From: Nocardia grenadensis NBRC 108939
GTDB lineage: Bacteria > Actinomycetota > Actinomycetes > Mycobacteriales > Mycobacteriaceae
DNA length: 64,000 nt
Direction of reading: 5' to 3'
Assembly (NCBI RefSeq): GCF_001613445.1
Contig: NZ_BDCJ01000008.1
Coordinates: forward strand, 100,828-164,827
Part shown: piece by piece, positions 16,365 through 25,507 of the stretch
Layout: each line of letters begins with the position of its first letter
Numbering within the stretch: position 1 is the stretch's first letter
Made by a program: the position numbers and the translations under genes
The notes under the pieces: generated by a model
Told to the model about the DNA's origin: nothing
Database searches by the model: none
Seen by the model: the letters and a program-made list of their open reading frames with translations, nothing else

Positions 16365-17078
16365 TCACCCGCAGGTCGCGGCGACCCGGCGCAGCGCCGC
16401 GTGATCGGCGGCGGTGACCGGAAGCCCGTAGCGCACCGCGACCGTGAGGTAGCGGCCCGCGTAGTAACAGTGCCCGGGCCGAGACGGTGGCAGCCAGTCC
16501 GCGGGTGTGCCGTCGCTCTTGTCGGTATTGGCCGCGTCGTCGGTGGCCTGCAGGTTGTAATCGATATCGTTGGCGAACCGGATCCGCCGTGCGGCCGGCC
16601 ACCCGGCCGCCCCGAGATCCCAGGCCGCCGCCAGCGGATAGATGTGATCGATCGGGATCCGCCGGGCGTTCTCCTTGCTGAACACGATGAGGGCGCCGGT
16701 GTAGGGGTCGGCCAGCGTGCCGGACTGCACGACGCACCGGTGGCTGCCGGGCCGGTAGCCGACCCCGCTGAGCTGGCGGGCCAGCACATTGTTGCGCGTA
16801 TCGCAGCCGTCCCGGCCGCCGGGGCCATCGTGGTCGTCGGACCAGGCGGGGCCGAAAACGCACCCCTGCCCGGCCCCGCAGCCGCGCTCGTATCCGCCCG
16901 GATGTGGGCGTTGCGCCACCACCCCGACCGCGCCGAGTAATTGTTCGAGCTGTGCCCGCCCCGGACTGCCCGGTGCGGGCCGCTGGCCGGTGACCGCCGC
17001 ACACCCTGTCCCCGAGGCCAGTAGCAGAAAGGCGGCACACAGAGCGGTGACCGCGTGAATCGTCCCCCGTGTCATCAC
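16365..17078 (-). CDS. Secreted HNH-type nuclease-like protein (DUF1524/GmrSD C-terminal fold)
   Basis: 237 residues with an N-terminal signal sequence (AVTALCAAFLLLASGTGC). The cysteine is not in a canonical lipobox, so I infer export rather than lipidation. The body holds the HNH-like core DHIYPLAAAWDLGA with FANDIDYNLQATDDAANTDKSDGTPADWLPP and a Cys-rich N-terminal region. Actinobacteria export many proteins of this type, presumably to degrade nucleic acids; activity is not established. Two ATGs (17078, 17075) are possible. It is convergent with the rhodanese gene, nine bases apart. Confidence 0.72.
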   Translation of the reverse strand: MMTRGTIHAVTALCAAFLLLASGTGCAAVTGQRPAPGSPGRAQLEQLLGAVGVVAQRPHPGGYERGCGAGQGCVFGPAWSDDHDGPGGRDGCDTRNNVLARQLSGVGYRPGSHRCVVQSGTLADPYTGALIVFSKENARRIPIDHIYPLAAAWDLGAAGWPAARRIRFANDIDYNLQATDDAANTDKSDGTPADWLPPSRPGHCYYAGRYLTVAVRYGLPVTAADHAALRRVAATCG

Positions 17079-17125
17079 GGATACCGGTATACCGGACCCC
17101 TCCGACAGCTATCGGGGTTTCGGTA

Positions 17126-17488
17126 TCAGAGCCAGGCGCGGGCCAGCAGTTCGTCGTTGTCGACCCGGCTGTCGCGGGGCGGGAAGCGGGTGGCGACCAG
17201 GGATTCGATATGCACGCCGTCGTGACCGATCACCCAGGATCCACCGCTGTCGGTACATTCGGCGATCTTGGCGAAAGCGGTGAGGAGGAAGGTGACCGCT
17301 TCCTCGGGCACGGTGGTATGGGCCAGACGCTGCGACTCCCCGGGCCGGGACAGGTCCAGCCAAACTCCGCACTGCCCGTCGAGCCGCATGCCGACGATCT
17401 TGTCGGCATTCACGAAGGTGAACTTGCGCCGTTCCCACGGGGTGGTCGGCGTGTAGCTCTGCTCGAGAACCTGGAGCAGAATCGTCAT
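17126..17488 (-). CDS. Hypothetical protein (120 aa)
   Basis: MTILLQVLEQSYTPTTPWER begins a 120-residue soluble protein with a mixed alpha/beta pattern (FVNADKIVGMRLDGQCGVWLDL, then AVTFLLTAFAKIAECTDSGGSWVIG). I recognise no family. Codon third positions are strongly G/C, which supports real coding. It lies upstream of the HNH protein on the same strand with 47 bases between, so the two may be co-transcribed. Confidence 0.6.
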   Translation of the reverse strand: MTILLQVLEQSYTPTTPWERRKFTFVNADKIVGMRLDGQCGVWLDLSRPGESQRLAHTTVPEEAVTFLLTAFAKIAECTDSGGSWVIGHDGVHIESLVATRFPPRDSRVDNDELLARAWL

Positions 17489-17806
17489 ACTGCTGCCCTC
17501 CGCTTTTCGATGGCACCGTGGTGCCGGGATGCCGCTGTGTGATGGGACCGCTGTTCGCGGGCCGGGCTGTGCCGGGTGTCGTGCGTGGCCGCCAAAGGCA
17601 GCCGGAACCGCCCGGCGGGGCTGCGCTCGGCGGGTACGGATATCAGCGATGACCAGCGGATATTTCTCAGTATGTGCTGTCTCCGGGGATAAATCCAGGG
17701 ACGACCCGGGTGCGCCGGGCCGGTATCACGTCGAACGGCCGCACCGCGGGACGCCGAGGTGGGGGACCGTGCGCGGACTGTCGCATCCGGCTGATTTGAT
17801 GGGGCT
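17489..17806. other. 318-bp divergent intergenic region
   Basis: This region must hold the promoters for the hypothetical gene on the left and the SNF2 helicase on the right. Just before the helicase ATG the sequence TTTGAT with six bases to the start resembles the leaderless pattern seen elsewhere, though it lacks the TA of a good -10. I see no gene in the stretch. Confidence 0.3.
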
Positions 17807-20614
17807 ATGTTGCACGGACTGTGGTCGCCCGGTTCCGGGCTGCTGCTGTGGCGTGCCCCCGGTAGCGCGGACGAACCGCACGTACCGGGCCTGCTCGGGT
17901 CGGTACTGGCCGAATCGCGCTTCCGGCACCGGGCCGAGGTGCTCGTGGTGGACGATGCGGGCGCCCGGCGGGACACCGTACGGGCGCACGCGCTCGCCCC
18001 GGGTCCGGCCGCCGCCGCGCTCCGGCAGCGGTTACCGGCCGGCGCCGTGGCCGGTGATCTGCGCTTCCTGGGCCATATCGCCCAGGGGATCGAACGCTGG
18101 GTGCGGGCCGGCGCGGTGGTTCCCGAACTCCGGCGCGACGATGCCGAATGGTGGGCGCGCTGGCGGTTGTCCGGCGGGTCCGGTCAGCGTGCCTGGCTCG
18201 CCGAACTCGCCGCCCTGCTGCCGCCGGCGCTGCGGGTGGCCGGGCCACCCGGCGATGTGCTCGACGATATGGTCACCGAACTCACCGACCCGATGGTGCG
18301 GGAACTGATCGCGGCGGATCCGCACCCGCACCCGCTGGTGCACGGTCTGCGCACGGATATCCCGGTGGATGCCGGCAGCCATCAGGTGGCCGAGGTGCTG
18401 CGGCAGTGGCGGGAGAGCCGTGCCACCGACGAGACCGGGCTGGTGCTTCGCCTGCGGGAACCCGACGGGGAGTTCGCCGATACCGCGGACGCGTCCGCGC
18501 TGTGGCGCCTCGAGGTCTGTCTGCGGGCCGACGGGTCGGCGCCGCGGCCGATCCCGGTTCCGGGCGCGGCCGACGAGGTACGACTGGGCCTGGAATGGCT
18601 GGGCCGGGCGCAGCGCGCCTATCCCCGGCTGCGCGATGTCCCGGGCGACCCGCACAGCCTCGATCTGCTGCTGCCGACCGAGGTGGTGGCCGATCTGGTC
18701 GCCCACGGCTCGCAAGCGCTGTCGGCCGCGGGTATCCCGTTGTTACTGCCCCGGGCCTGGAACATCACCGCGCCGAGTCTGCGGCTGCGGGTCGAGGGCG
18801 CCGCGGTACCCGCCGCCGAGAGCACGGTGGGGCTGGACGGGCTGGTCGGCTACCGGTGGGAACTGGCACTCGGCGACACCGTGCTGTCCCAGGACGAGAT
18901 GCAGCGGCTGATCTCGGCCCAGTCCGACCTGGTGCGCCTGCGCGGCGAATGGGTGCAGGCCGATCACACCGCGCTCGCGGCCGCCGCGAAATTCGTGGCC
19001 CTGCACCAGGGCGACAACGAGATCACCCTCTCCGATCTGATCGGCGAGATCGGCGAGAACCGGGTCGGGGGTGTGCCGCTGACCGAGGTCACGGCGAGCG
19101 GCTGGCCCGCCGCGCTGTTCGACCCCGATCGCCCGGTGGAACCGGTGCCCGTGCCCGGACGGTTGAAGGCCCGATTGCGGCCCTATCAGGAACGCGGCCT
19201 GGCCTGGCTGGCGACCATGGACCGGCTCGGCTGCGGTGCGGTCCTCGCCGACGATATGGGCCTGGGTAAGACCGTCCAGGTGCTGGCTCTGCTACTGCAC
19301 GAACGCGAGGGCGACCGCGCGCCCGGGCCGACCGTACTGGTATGTCCGATGTCGGTGGTCGGCAACTGGCAGCGCGAAGCCGAACGATTCGCACCCGACC
19401 TGCGGGTCCTGGTACACCACGGCCCCGGTCGCGCCCAGGGCCATGACCTCGACGCGGTGGTGGCCGGAGCGGATCTGGTGGTCACCACCTACGCGCTGCT
19501 CACCCGCGATATCGTCGGCCTGTCCCGGCAGCAGTGGGAACGGGTGGTGCTCGACGAGGCCCAGCACATCAAGAACGCGGCGACCCGGCAGGCCCGGGCC
19601 GCCCGGGCCCTGCCCGCCCGGCACCGGCTGGCGCTCACCGGTACACCGGTGGAGAACCGGCTCGAAGAACTCCGTTCGATCTTCGATTTCGCGGTACCGA
19701 AGCTGCTGGGTAGCCCGCAGACCTTCCGAGCCCGCTTCGCCGTACCGATCGAGCGGGAGAACGACGAGAACGCGGTGACCCGGCTGCGTGCCGTGACCTC
19801 CCCGTTCCTGTTGCGCCGGGTGAAAACCGATCCCGCCGTGATCAGTGATCTGCCGGACAAACTCGAAATGACGGTCCGAGCCAACCTCACCGTCGAGCAG
19901 GCCGCCCTGTACCAGGCGGTGGTCGAGGATATGCTCGAGAAACTGCGCGATGCCAAGGGCATGGCCCGCAAGGGGGCGGTGCTCGGCGCGCTCACCCGCT
20001 TGAAGCAGGTCTGCAATCACCCCGCGCATTTCCTCGGCGACTCCTCGGCGGTGCTGCGCCGCGGCGCGCACCGATCCGGCAAGCTGGCGCTGGTGGAGGA
20101 TGTGCTCGACGCCGTCCTGGCCGAAGGGGAGAAGGCGCTGCTGTTCACCCAGTTCCGCGAGTTCGGCGAGCTCATCGCCCCGTATCTGGCCGAACGGTTC
20201 GGCGGTGAGATCCCGTTCCTGCACGGCGGGATCGCCAAGAAACGACGCGACGGAATGGTTGCGGCATTCCAGGGCGCCGGGGGGCCGCCGATCATGCTGC
20301 TCTCGCTCAAGGCCGGGGGTACCGGATTGAACCTCACCGCCGCCAATCATGTCGTGCATCTGGATCGCTGGTGGAATCCGGCCGTGGAGAACCAGGCCAC
20401 CGACCGCGCGTTCCGGATCGGGCAGCACCGGGCGGTGCAGGTGCGCAAACTGGTCTGCGTCGACACCATCGAAGAACGTATCGACGAGATGATCACGGGC
20501 AAGAGCGAACTCGCCGATCTGGCGGTCGGGGTCGGCGAGAACTGGATCACCGAACTCGGCAACGACGACCTGGCCCGGTTGTTCAGCCTCGGTGCCGAGG
20601 CGGTGGGTGAGTAA
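17807..20614 (+). CDS. SNF2-family DEAD/DEAH box helicase
   Basis: 935 residues. The N-terminal ~450 residues form the SNF2-associated domain found in bacterial Rad54-like proteins. The ATPase core follows: Walker A DDMGLGKTVQ with Lys488, DEAQ box at 583-586 (LDEAQHIKN), LALTGTPVENRLEEL, and the helicase C domain (LLSLKAGGTGLNLTAANHVVHLDRWWNPA and QATDRAFRIGQ). It is predicted to translocate on double-stranded DNA and remodel protein-DNA complexes. The stop overlaps the SWIM gene start by one base (TAATG), so the two are almost certainly translated together. Confidence 0.92.
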   Translation: MLHGLWSPGSGLLLWRAPGSADEPHVPGLLGSVLAESRFRHRAEVLVVDDAGARRDTVRAHALAPGPAAAALRQRLPAGAVAGDLRFLGHIAQGIERWVRAGAVVPELRRDDAEWWARWRLSGGSGQRAWLAELAALLPPALRVAGPPGDVLDDMVTELTDPMVRELIAADPHPHPLVHGLRTDIPVDAGSHQVAEVLRQWRESRATDETGLVLRLREPDGEFADTADASALWRLEVCLRADGSAPRPIPVPGAADEVRLGLEWLGRAQRAYPRLRDVPGDPHSLDLLLPTEVVADLVAHGSQALSAAGIPLLLPRAWNITAPSLRLRVEGAAVPAAESTVGLDGLVGYRWELALGDTVLSQDEMQRLISAQSDLVRLRGEWVQADHTALAAAAKFVALHQGDNEITLSDLIGEIGENRVGGVPLTEVTASGWPAALFDPDRPVEPVPVPGRLKARLRPYQERGLAWLATMDRLGCGAVLADDMGLGKTVQVLALLLHEREGDRAPGPTVLVCPMSVVGNWQREAERFAPDLRVLVHHGPGRAQGHDLDAVVAGADLVVTTYALLTRDIVGLSRQQWERVVLDEAQHIKNAATRQARAARALPARHRLALTGTPVENRLEELRSIFDFAVPKLLGSPQTFRARFAVPIERENDENAVTRLRAVTSPFLLRRVKTDPAVISDLPDKLEMTVRANLTVEQAALYQAVVEDMLEKLRDAKGMARKGAVLGALTRLKQVCNHPAHFLGDSSAVLRRGAHRSGKLALVEDVLDAVLAEGEKALLFTQFREFGELIAPYLAERFGGEIPFLHGGIAKKRRDGMVAAFQGAGGPPIMLLSLKAGGTGLNLTAANHVVHLDRWWNPAVENQATDRAFRIGQHRAVQVRKLVCVDTIEERIDEMITGKSELADLAVGVGENWITELGNDDLARLFSLGAEAVGE

Positions 20615-21378
20615 TGCCCGATTTCAGCGAATTCGGCAGGCGCCGGGCCGTTTCCGGTGGGGTCGGTGCGCGCAGCCGGCGCGGCGCCTTCGCCCGCACC
20701 TTCTGGGGCAAGAGCTTCCTGGAGGTGGTCGAGCGGCTCGCCGAACCCGGCCGGCTGTCCCGTGGCCGGACCTATGCCCGGGCGGGCCAGGTGGTGAGTT
20801 ACCGGGTCGAGCCCGGCGTTGTGGCCGCCGAGGTGCAGGGCAGCCAGCCGCGCCCGTTCGCCACGACCTGCGATATCCGGCGCTTGCGCGACGAGGAGGT
20901 CGAGTTGCTGGTCGAGCTGATCCGGGGTTCGCCCGGCATGCTCGCGCGCGTGGTCTCCGGCGATCTGCCCCGCGAACTCGCACCCCATCTGCTTCCGGAG
21001 ACCGCCGCCGATATCGATTTCGGCTGCACCTGCCCGGATCCCGGCTGGCCGTGTAAACACGCGGTCGCGGTCGCCTGCCTGCTCGCCGAACGCCTCGACG
21101 ACCATCCGCGGGACCTGCTGATCCTGCGCGGGCTGAGCCTGGACACCCTGATCAGCGGGGTCGAGGCGGCGCCGCCGGAAGGCGAAGAATTCGCCGACCC
21201 CTATGGAGCGAGTCTGGAGCTACCCGCCCTACCGGTGCCGGAGATCCGCCCGGCTCCCGACGACCTGGATCCTGCACTGCTGCGGCGGGCCCTGCGCATG
21301 CTGTCCGCGGACGAGTCGACGGCGGCCGAGGCGGGGCGGGCTCTGGCGGCCGTGTACTCGGCGCTGACCGGTCGCTAG
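20614..21378 (+). CDS. SWIM zinc-finger protein
   Basis: 254 residues. A conserved N-terminal region (RTFWGKSFLEVVERLAEPGRLSRGRTYARAGQVVSYRVEPG) is followed by the SWIM finger Cys138-x-Cys140-x6-Cys147-x-His149 (CTCPDPGWPCKHA) and a helical tail. SWIM fingers bind DNA or protein partners. Bacterial members often accompany SNF2 helicases, as here, where the ATG lies inside the helicase stop. A shared role in DNA repair or chromatin remodelling is plausible but unproven. Confidence 0.9.
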   Translation: MPDFSEFGRRRAVSGGVGARSRRGAFARTFWGKSFLEVVERLAEPGRLSRGRTYARAGQVVSYRVEPGVVAAEVQGSQPRPFATTCDIRRLRDEEVELLVELIRGSPGMLARVVSGDLPRELAPHLLPETAADIDFGCTCPDPGWPCKHAVAVACLLAERLDDHPRDLLILRGLSLDTLISGVEAAPPEGEEFADPYGASLELPALPVPEIRPAPDDLDPALLRRALRMLSADESTAAEAGRALAAVYSALTGR

Positions 21379-21537
21379 CGCGCCCGGGGTGGCCCGGCGT
21401 CCACCGAGCGGGCGTGGCTCCGCTGCACCGGCGCATCGGCTGCCCGGGCCCGCAGGTTCCGTGAGCGTCTGTCCCACGGCCGATTTCCGGCTCGCCCGGG
21501 TGGTCGGCGCAGGACGCGACCTGTGCGTGGCCCGGAG

Positions 21538-22596
21538 TCACGCCAGCCGGTACACCCGCTGGGCATTGGCGCGGAACACCTTCTCCAGGAATTCCGTGCC
21601 ACCGAGATGTTCGGCCAGCACCGTCGCCACCGCCTCGGCGCTGCCGGTGATCGAGGTGATCGGCCGGTCGACCGGGAAGTTCGATCCCCAGACGAGGCGT
21701 TCGGCGCCGAAGACATCGACCGCGTGCCGCAGTAGCGGACCGATCCGGTCGGTCAGGCGGGCCACCGGTGTCGGATGGCCGGGCCGGGGCACCGGGTGAC
21801 CCAGGATCGGCATCATCAGACCGCTGACCTTGGCCAGCACATTCGGGAATTCGGCCAGCGCGGTGATATCGGCGCGCCAGCGTTCGAAGATCGCGGCGCG
21901 TTGCCGGGCGTCGTTGCCGGTGTACTTGCCGATCGGCCCGAAGATCCCCGCCGGCGTGCCGAGGTGGTTCAGCACGATCTTCGCTTCGGGGTAGCGTCGG
22001 GCCACTGCCGTCAGCTCCGGCAGCTGGTTCGAGTACACCCAGGCCTCGAAGACCAGATCACGGTCGACCAGCGCGGCGAAACCGTCCAGGAACTCGTTGC
22101 TGCGCAGGGCGCCCGGGTCGGTGGTGAAACTGCGGATGCCGGTGTCCGGGTGGTGAGCGACCATACTGCGTACTCCGCGAACCAGGGACGAGGCGGATAT
22201 ATGCGCGTCGAGCAGTTCGGCGAACCCGGGGCTGCCGGGGAATCCGCTCGCGCTCACGGCGGCGAGCGCGGGGGTGTCCACCCCGAACGGCAGGGCGGTG
22301 ACCCAGCGGGTTTCCTCGACCTTGGGTCCGGTCCACTCGACCTCGATGTGCACCACCGATTCGACCGGCAGGTCACCGGCATCGGCCCGATAGTCGGCGG
22401 GCAGGTACGGCGCCAGATAGGCCGAGGGTTCGCCGATGAACTCCCGGTCCTTTTGCGGCGCGAGACGTACCGCGAGCGGGAGCGGGAGCGGGACGGCACG
22501 GAGCAGTTTCGCTGTACGGCTGAACTCGCGGGCGGTGATGAACGGGTCCCACTGGTGGATGTGTGCGTCGATGATCCGGATCTCGCCGATGTCCAT
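21538..22596 (-). CDS. Amidohydrolase 2 family protein
   Basis: 352 residues of a TIM-barrel hydrolase: the N-terminal metal motif RIIDAHIHQWDP, KIVLNHLGTPAG mid-barrel and RLVWGSNFPVDRP near the C terminus, the standard signature of the COG3618/Amidohydro_2 group (lactonases and decarboxylases). The substrate cannot be inferred. The 159 bases between it and the convergent SWIM gene hold no gene. Confidence 0.85.
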   Translation of the reverse strand: MDIGEIRIIDAHIHQWDPFITAREFSRTAKLLRAVPLPLPLAVRLAPQKDREFIGEPSAYLAPYLPADYRADAGDLPVESVVHIEVEWTGPKVEETRWVTALPFGVDTPALAAVSASGFPGSPGFAELLDAHISASSLVRGVRSMVAHHPDTGIRSFTTDPGALRSNEFLDGFAALVDRDLVFEAWVYSNQLPELTAVARRYPEAKIVLNHLGTPAGIFGPIGKYTGNDARQRAAIFERWRADITALAEFPNVLAKVSGLMMPILGHPVPRPGHPTPVARLTDRIGPLLRHAVDVFGAERLVWGSNFPVDRPITSITGSAEAVATVLAEHLGGTEFLEKVFRANAQRVYRLA

Positions 22597-22720
22597 TGCG
22601 CTCCGGCACCTCCTGCGATCGTCTGCGGTCCGAGCGCCGAGCCTAGCGCGTGACCAGGGCCCGGTGGCATGGATCGGCTCGCGCCGGACGAGTCGGCGGA
22701 TCCGGCGTCATACTGGGTCT

Positions 22721-23824
22721 GTGGCCGAACAGGATTCGGCGCCGCGGGCGCCGGTGTCGGGAGCCGATGCGGTTCCCGACCGCGTCGTGACGGATAAATC
22801 CCCGGCCGTCGCGCCCCACCCGGCCGGCGGCCCGGTTGCGCCGGAACCGGAGCGCGCGCCCGCCGCGCTGCGCGATCTGGTCGAGCAGGGTGTGCTCGAC
22901 GAAACCCAGCTGACAGCGGTGGTCACCGCGCTGAAGCAGGAACGGCCACGGCCCACACCGGCCCGGCTGCTGGCCGAGATCGCGGCCTACGCCGGTGCCG
23001 GGCTACTGCTGAGCGGTCTGGTGCTGATCCTGGTGGAATCCTGGGACGATATGGCGAAACTCGGCCGCTTCGCCCTTTTCGCGCTGGTCGCTATCGGTTT
23101 GATCGTGGCCGGTGTGGCGACCGCGGGTGGTCCTTCGGTGTTGTTGCGTACGGCATGGCGGTCGATACCCGATATCGGGCACACCGCGCGGACCCGGCTC
23201 GCGGTGTGCCTGTTCGTGCTGGCCGCGGTGAGTGTGGCCGCGGCCGCGGCGTCGATCTTCGACAACGGGGCTGCCGGCAGCGACACCACCTGGGTCTGGG
23301 CCGCGGGGGCGGGTCTGCTGGCCGCGGCCGCCGGGTATGCCGCGCTGCCGTCACTGCTCGGTCTGCTGGTGTGCACCGGGTTCAGCGTGGCGTTGGTCGT
23401 GGGGGTATTGGATGAGGTCGTCGAGCTCGACGACAGCTGGGTCGGCGGCGGGGTGCTGGTGCTGGGTGTCGGCTGGCTCGGTCTCACCCGAACCCGCGTG
23501 GTACTCGAGGTGTGGGCCGGGTATCTGGCGGGTGTGGTCCTGGCGGTGGCGGGGGCGCAGACCGTCGACGCGTTCGACGGGAGGTGGCCGGCCTACGCGC
23601 TCACCGCGGTCGTGGCGGTGGTGTGCTTCGGTCTCTACGCCACCGACCGGTCCTGGGTGCTGGTGCTGGGCGGCGCCGCCGCGCTGACGATGGCGGCGGT
23701 GGAGGCGGTCGCGGACTGGACTGGTGAGTCGGCCGGTGCGTCCGGGGCGATTCTGGTGATCGGCGCGGTGGTGCTGGGGATCGGCAGCTACCTGCTGGCG
23801 AGGTCCACGAAAACCGCCGGTTAG
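22721..23824 (+). CDS. DUF2157-type multi-spanning membrane protein
   Basis: 367 residues. A soluble N-terminal part (ALRDLVEQGVLDETQLTAVVTALKQE) resembles the DUF2157 head and is followed by about ten hydrophobic helices (AGAGLLLSGLVLILVE, FALFALVAIGLIVAGVATAG, ending ASGAILVIGAVVLGIGSYLLA). The function is unknown. The start is GTG 22721, with CATACT six bases upstream as a possible -10 for a leaderless transcript. The longer upstream frame runs through the divergent amidohydrolase start and is not used. Confidence 0.78.
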   Translation: MAEQDSAPRAPVSGADAVPDRVVTDKSPAVAPHPAGGPVAPEPERAPAALRDLVEQGVLDETQLTAVVTALKQERPRPTPARLLAEIAAYAGAGLLLSGLVLILVESWDDMAKLGRFALFALVAIGLIVAGVATAGGPSVLLRTAWRSIPDIGHTARTRLAVCLFVLAAVSVAAAAASIFDNGAAGSDTTWVWAAGAGLLAAAAGYAALPSLLGLLVCTGFSVALVVGVLDEVVELDDSWVGGGVLVLGVGWLGLTRTRVVLEVWAGYLAGVVLAVAGAQTVDAFDGRWPAYALTAVVAVVCFGLYATDRSWVLVLGGAAALTMAAVEAVADWTGESAGASGAILVIGAVVLGIGSYLLARSTKTAG

Positions 23825-23846
23825 CAGAGCGGACGAGGGGACTCGC

Positions 23847-23876
23847 GGGCCCGGGCGGGGCATTTGCCGCGGGCCC
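23847..23876 (+). terminator. Hairpin after the DUF2157 gene
   Basis: GGGCCCG at 23847-23853 pairs with CGGGCCC at 23870-23876, with a smaller GGC...GCC stem inside, starting 23 bases after the stop. TGGTTTC follows. It separates this gene from the valine-degradation cluster. Confidence 0.4.
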
Positions 23877-23910
23877 TGGTTTCGGTCTGGGGCCGCGTGT
23901 ATCGTTTTGC

Positions 23911-23922
23911 TTGGACGTCCAA
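23911..23922. promoter_or_regulatory. Perfect palindrome TTGGACGTCCAA upstream of mmsA
   Basis: A 12-bp perfect palindrome 86 bases before the mmsA start, flanked by TATCGTTTTGC and ACTATTGGA. Size and symmetry fit a TetR-type operator. No regulator gene is in the cluster, so the factor would act from elsewhere. TATCGT at 23900-23905 could be a -10 just upstream of it. Confidence 0.55.
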
Positions 23923-24007
23923 CTATTGGAAGCCCGCAAAATGACCTTCGTGTGACGGACGGCCGCAGCGCCGCGCCCGCCACCCCCGACACGAGGCAGG
24001 AAATCGC

Positions 24008-25507
24008 ATGGTTCGAGAACTCACACATTTCATCGGCGGGCAGCACGTCCCCGGCACCTCCGGCCGGTTCGGCGATGTCTACGACCCGAACATCGGCGAG
24101 GTACAGGCCCGGGTGCCGCTGGCGAGCCGGGCCGAGGTCGAGACCGTCATCGCGAACGCCGAAGCCGCACAGCCGGCCTGGGCCGCGACCAACCCGCAGC
24201 GCCGGGCCCGGGTGCTGATGAAGTTCTTGACCCTGGTCAACGATGAGATCGACGCGCTGGCCGCGCTGCTGTCCAGTGAGCACGGCAAGACCATCCCCGA
24301 CGCCAAGGGCGATATCCAGCGCGGCCTCGAGGTCATCGAATTCGCCGTCGGTATCCCGCACCTGCTCAAGGGTGAGTACACCGAGAGCGCGGGCACCGGG
24401 ATCGATGTCTACTCGATGCGCCAGCCGCTGGGTGTGGTCGCCGGGATCACCCCGTTCAACTTTCCGGCCATGATCCCGCTGTGGAAGGCCGGTCCCGCGC
24501 TGGCCACCGGTAACTCCTTCGTGCTCAAGCCCTCCGAACGCGACCCGTCGGTGCCGCTGCGGCTGGCCGAACTGTTCCTCGAAGCCGGGCTGCCCGAGGG
24601 CGTGTTCAACGTGGTCAACGGCGACAAGGAGGCCGTGGACACGATCCTGCACGATCCCCGGATCAAGGCCGTCGGCTTCGTCGGATCCACCCCGATCGCC
24701 CAGTACATCTACGAGACCGCCACCGCGAACGGGAAACGCGCGCAGTGCTTCGGCGGCGCCAAGAACCACGCCATCGTCATGCCCGACGCCGATCTCGATG
24801 ATGTCGCCGATCAGCTCATCGGCGCGGGCTATGGTTCGGCCGGTGAACGCTGCATGGCGATCTCGGTGGCCGTGCCGGTGGGCGAGGAGACGGCGGACCG
24901 GCTGGTCGAAAAGCTCACCGAGCGGGTGCACAAGCTCAATGTCGGCAAATCCGATGATCCGGGCGCGGACTACGGGCCGCTGGTCGGGCTCGACGGTGTG
25001 GACCGGGTGAAGAAGTACATCCAGCAGGGCATCGACGAGGGCGCCGAGCTGGTGGTCGATGGCCGAGACCTCACCGTCGAGGGCGCCGAGAACGGGTACT
25101 TCGTCGGCGCGACCCTGTTCGACCGGGTCGGCAAGGAGATGTCCATCTACAAGGAGGAGATCTTCGGTCCGGTGCTCAGCGTCGTGCGCGCCGCGGACTA
25201 CGAGGAAGGCCTGCGGCTGGCCAACGACCACGAATACGGCAACGGCGTGGCCATCTTCACCCGCGACGGTGACACCGCCCGCGATTTCGCGGCCCGTGTA
25301 CAGGTCGGCATGGTCGGTATCAATGTCCCGATTCCGGTGCCGATCGCGTACTACACCTTCGGCGGCTGGAAGCGGTCCGGATTCGGCGATCTGAACCAGC
25401 ACGGCCCAGATTCGATCCGCTTCTACACCAAGACCAAGACCGTGACCCAGCGCTGGCCGGCGGGATTGAAGGAGAGCAACAGCTTCGTCATCCCGACGAT
25501 GGAATGA
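24008..25507 (+). CDS. mmsA: Methylmalonate-semialdehyde dehydrogenase (CoA-acylating)
   Basis: 499 residues of the aldehyde dehydrogenase superfamily: GITPFNFPAMIPLWK (cofactor site), VGSTPIAQYIYETA, the catalytic Cys282 in AGERCMAIS, and EEIFGPVLSVV. The CoA-acylating MMSDH pattern (AKNHAIVMPDAD, then SKRSGFGDLNQHG-type tail) fits the final step of valine breakdown, methylmalonate semialdehyde to propionyl-CoA. The ATG follows a GAGGCAGGAAATCGC ribosome-binding region. It is the first gene of a five-gene cluster and overlaps the next start by ATGA. Confidence 0.93.
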   Translation: MVRELTHFIGGQHVPGTSGRFGDVYDPNIGEVQARVPLASRAEVETVIANAEAAQPAWAATNPQRRARVLMKFLTLVNDEIDALAALLSSEHGKTIPDAKGDIQRGLEVIEFAVGIPHLLKGEYTESAGTGIDVYSMRQPLGVVAGITPFNFPAMIPLWKAGPALATGNSFVLKPSERDPSVPLRLAELFLEAGLPEGVFNVVNGDKEAVDTILHDPRIKAVGFVGSTPIAQYIYETATANGKRAQCFGGAKNHAIVMPDADLDDVADQLIGAGYGSAGERCMAISVAVPVGEETADRLVEKLTERVHKLNVGKSDDPGADYGPLVGLDGVDRVKKYIQQGIDEGAELVVDGRDLTVEGAENGYFVGATLFDRVGKEMSIYKEEIFGPVLSVVRAADYEEGLRLANDHEYGNGVAIFTRDGDTARDFAARVQVGMVGINVPIPVPIAYYTFGGWKRSGFGDLNQHGPDSIRFYTKTKTVTQRWPAGLKESNSFVIPTME

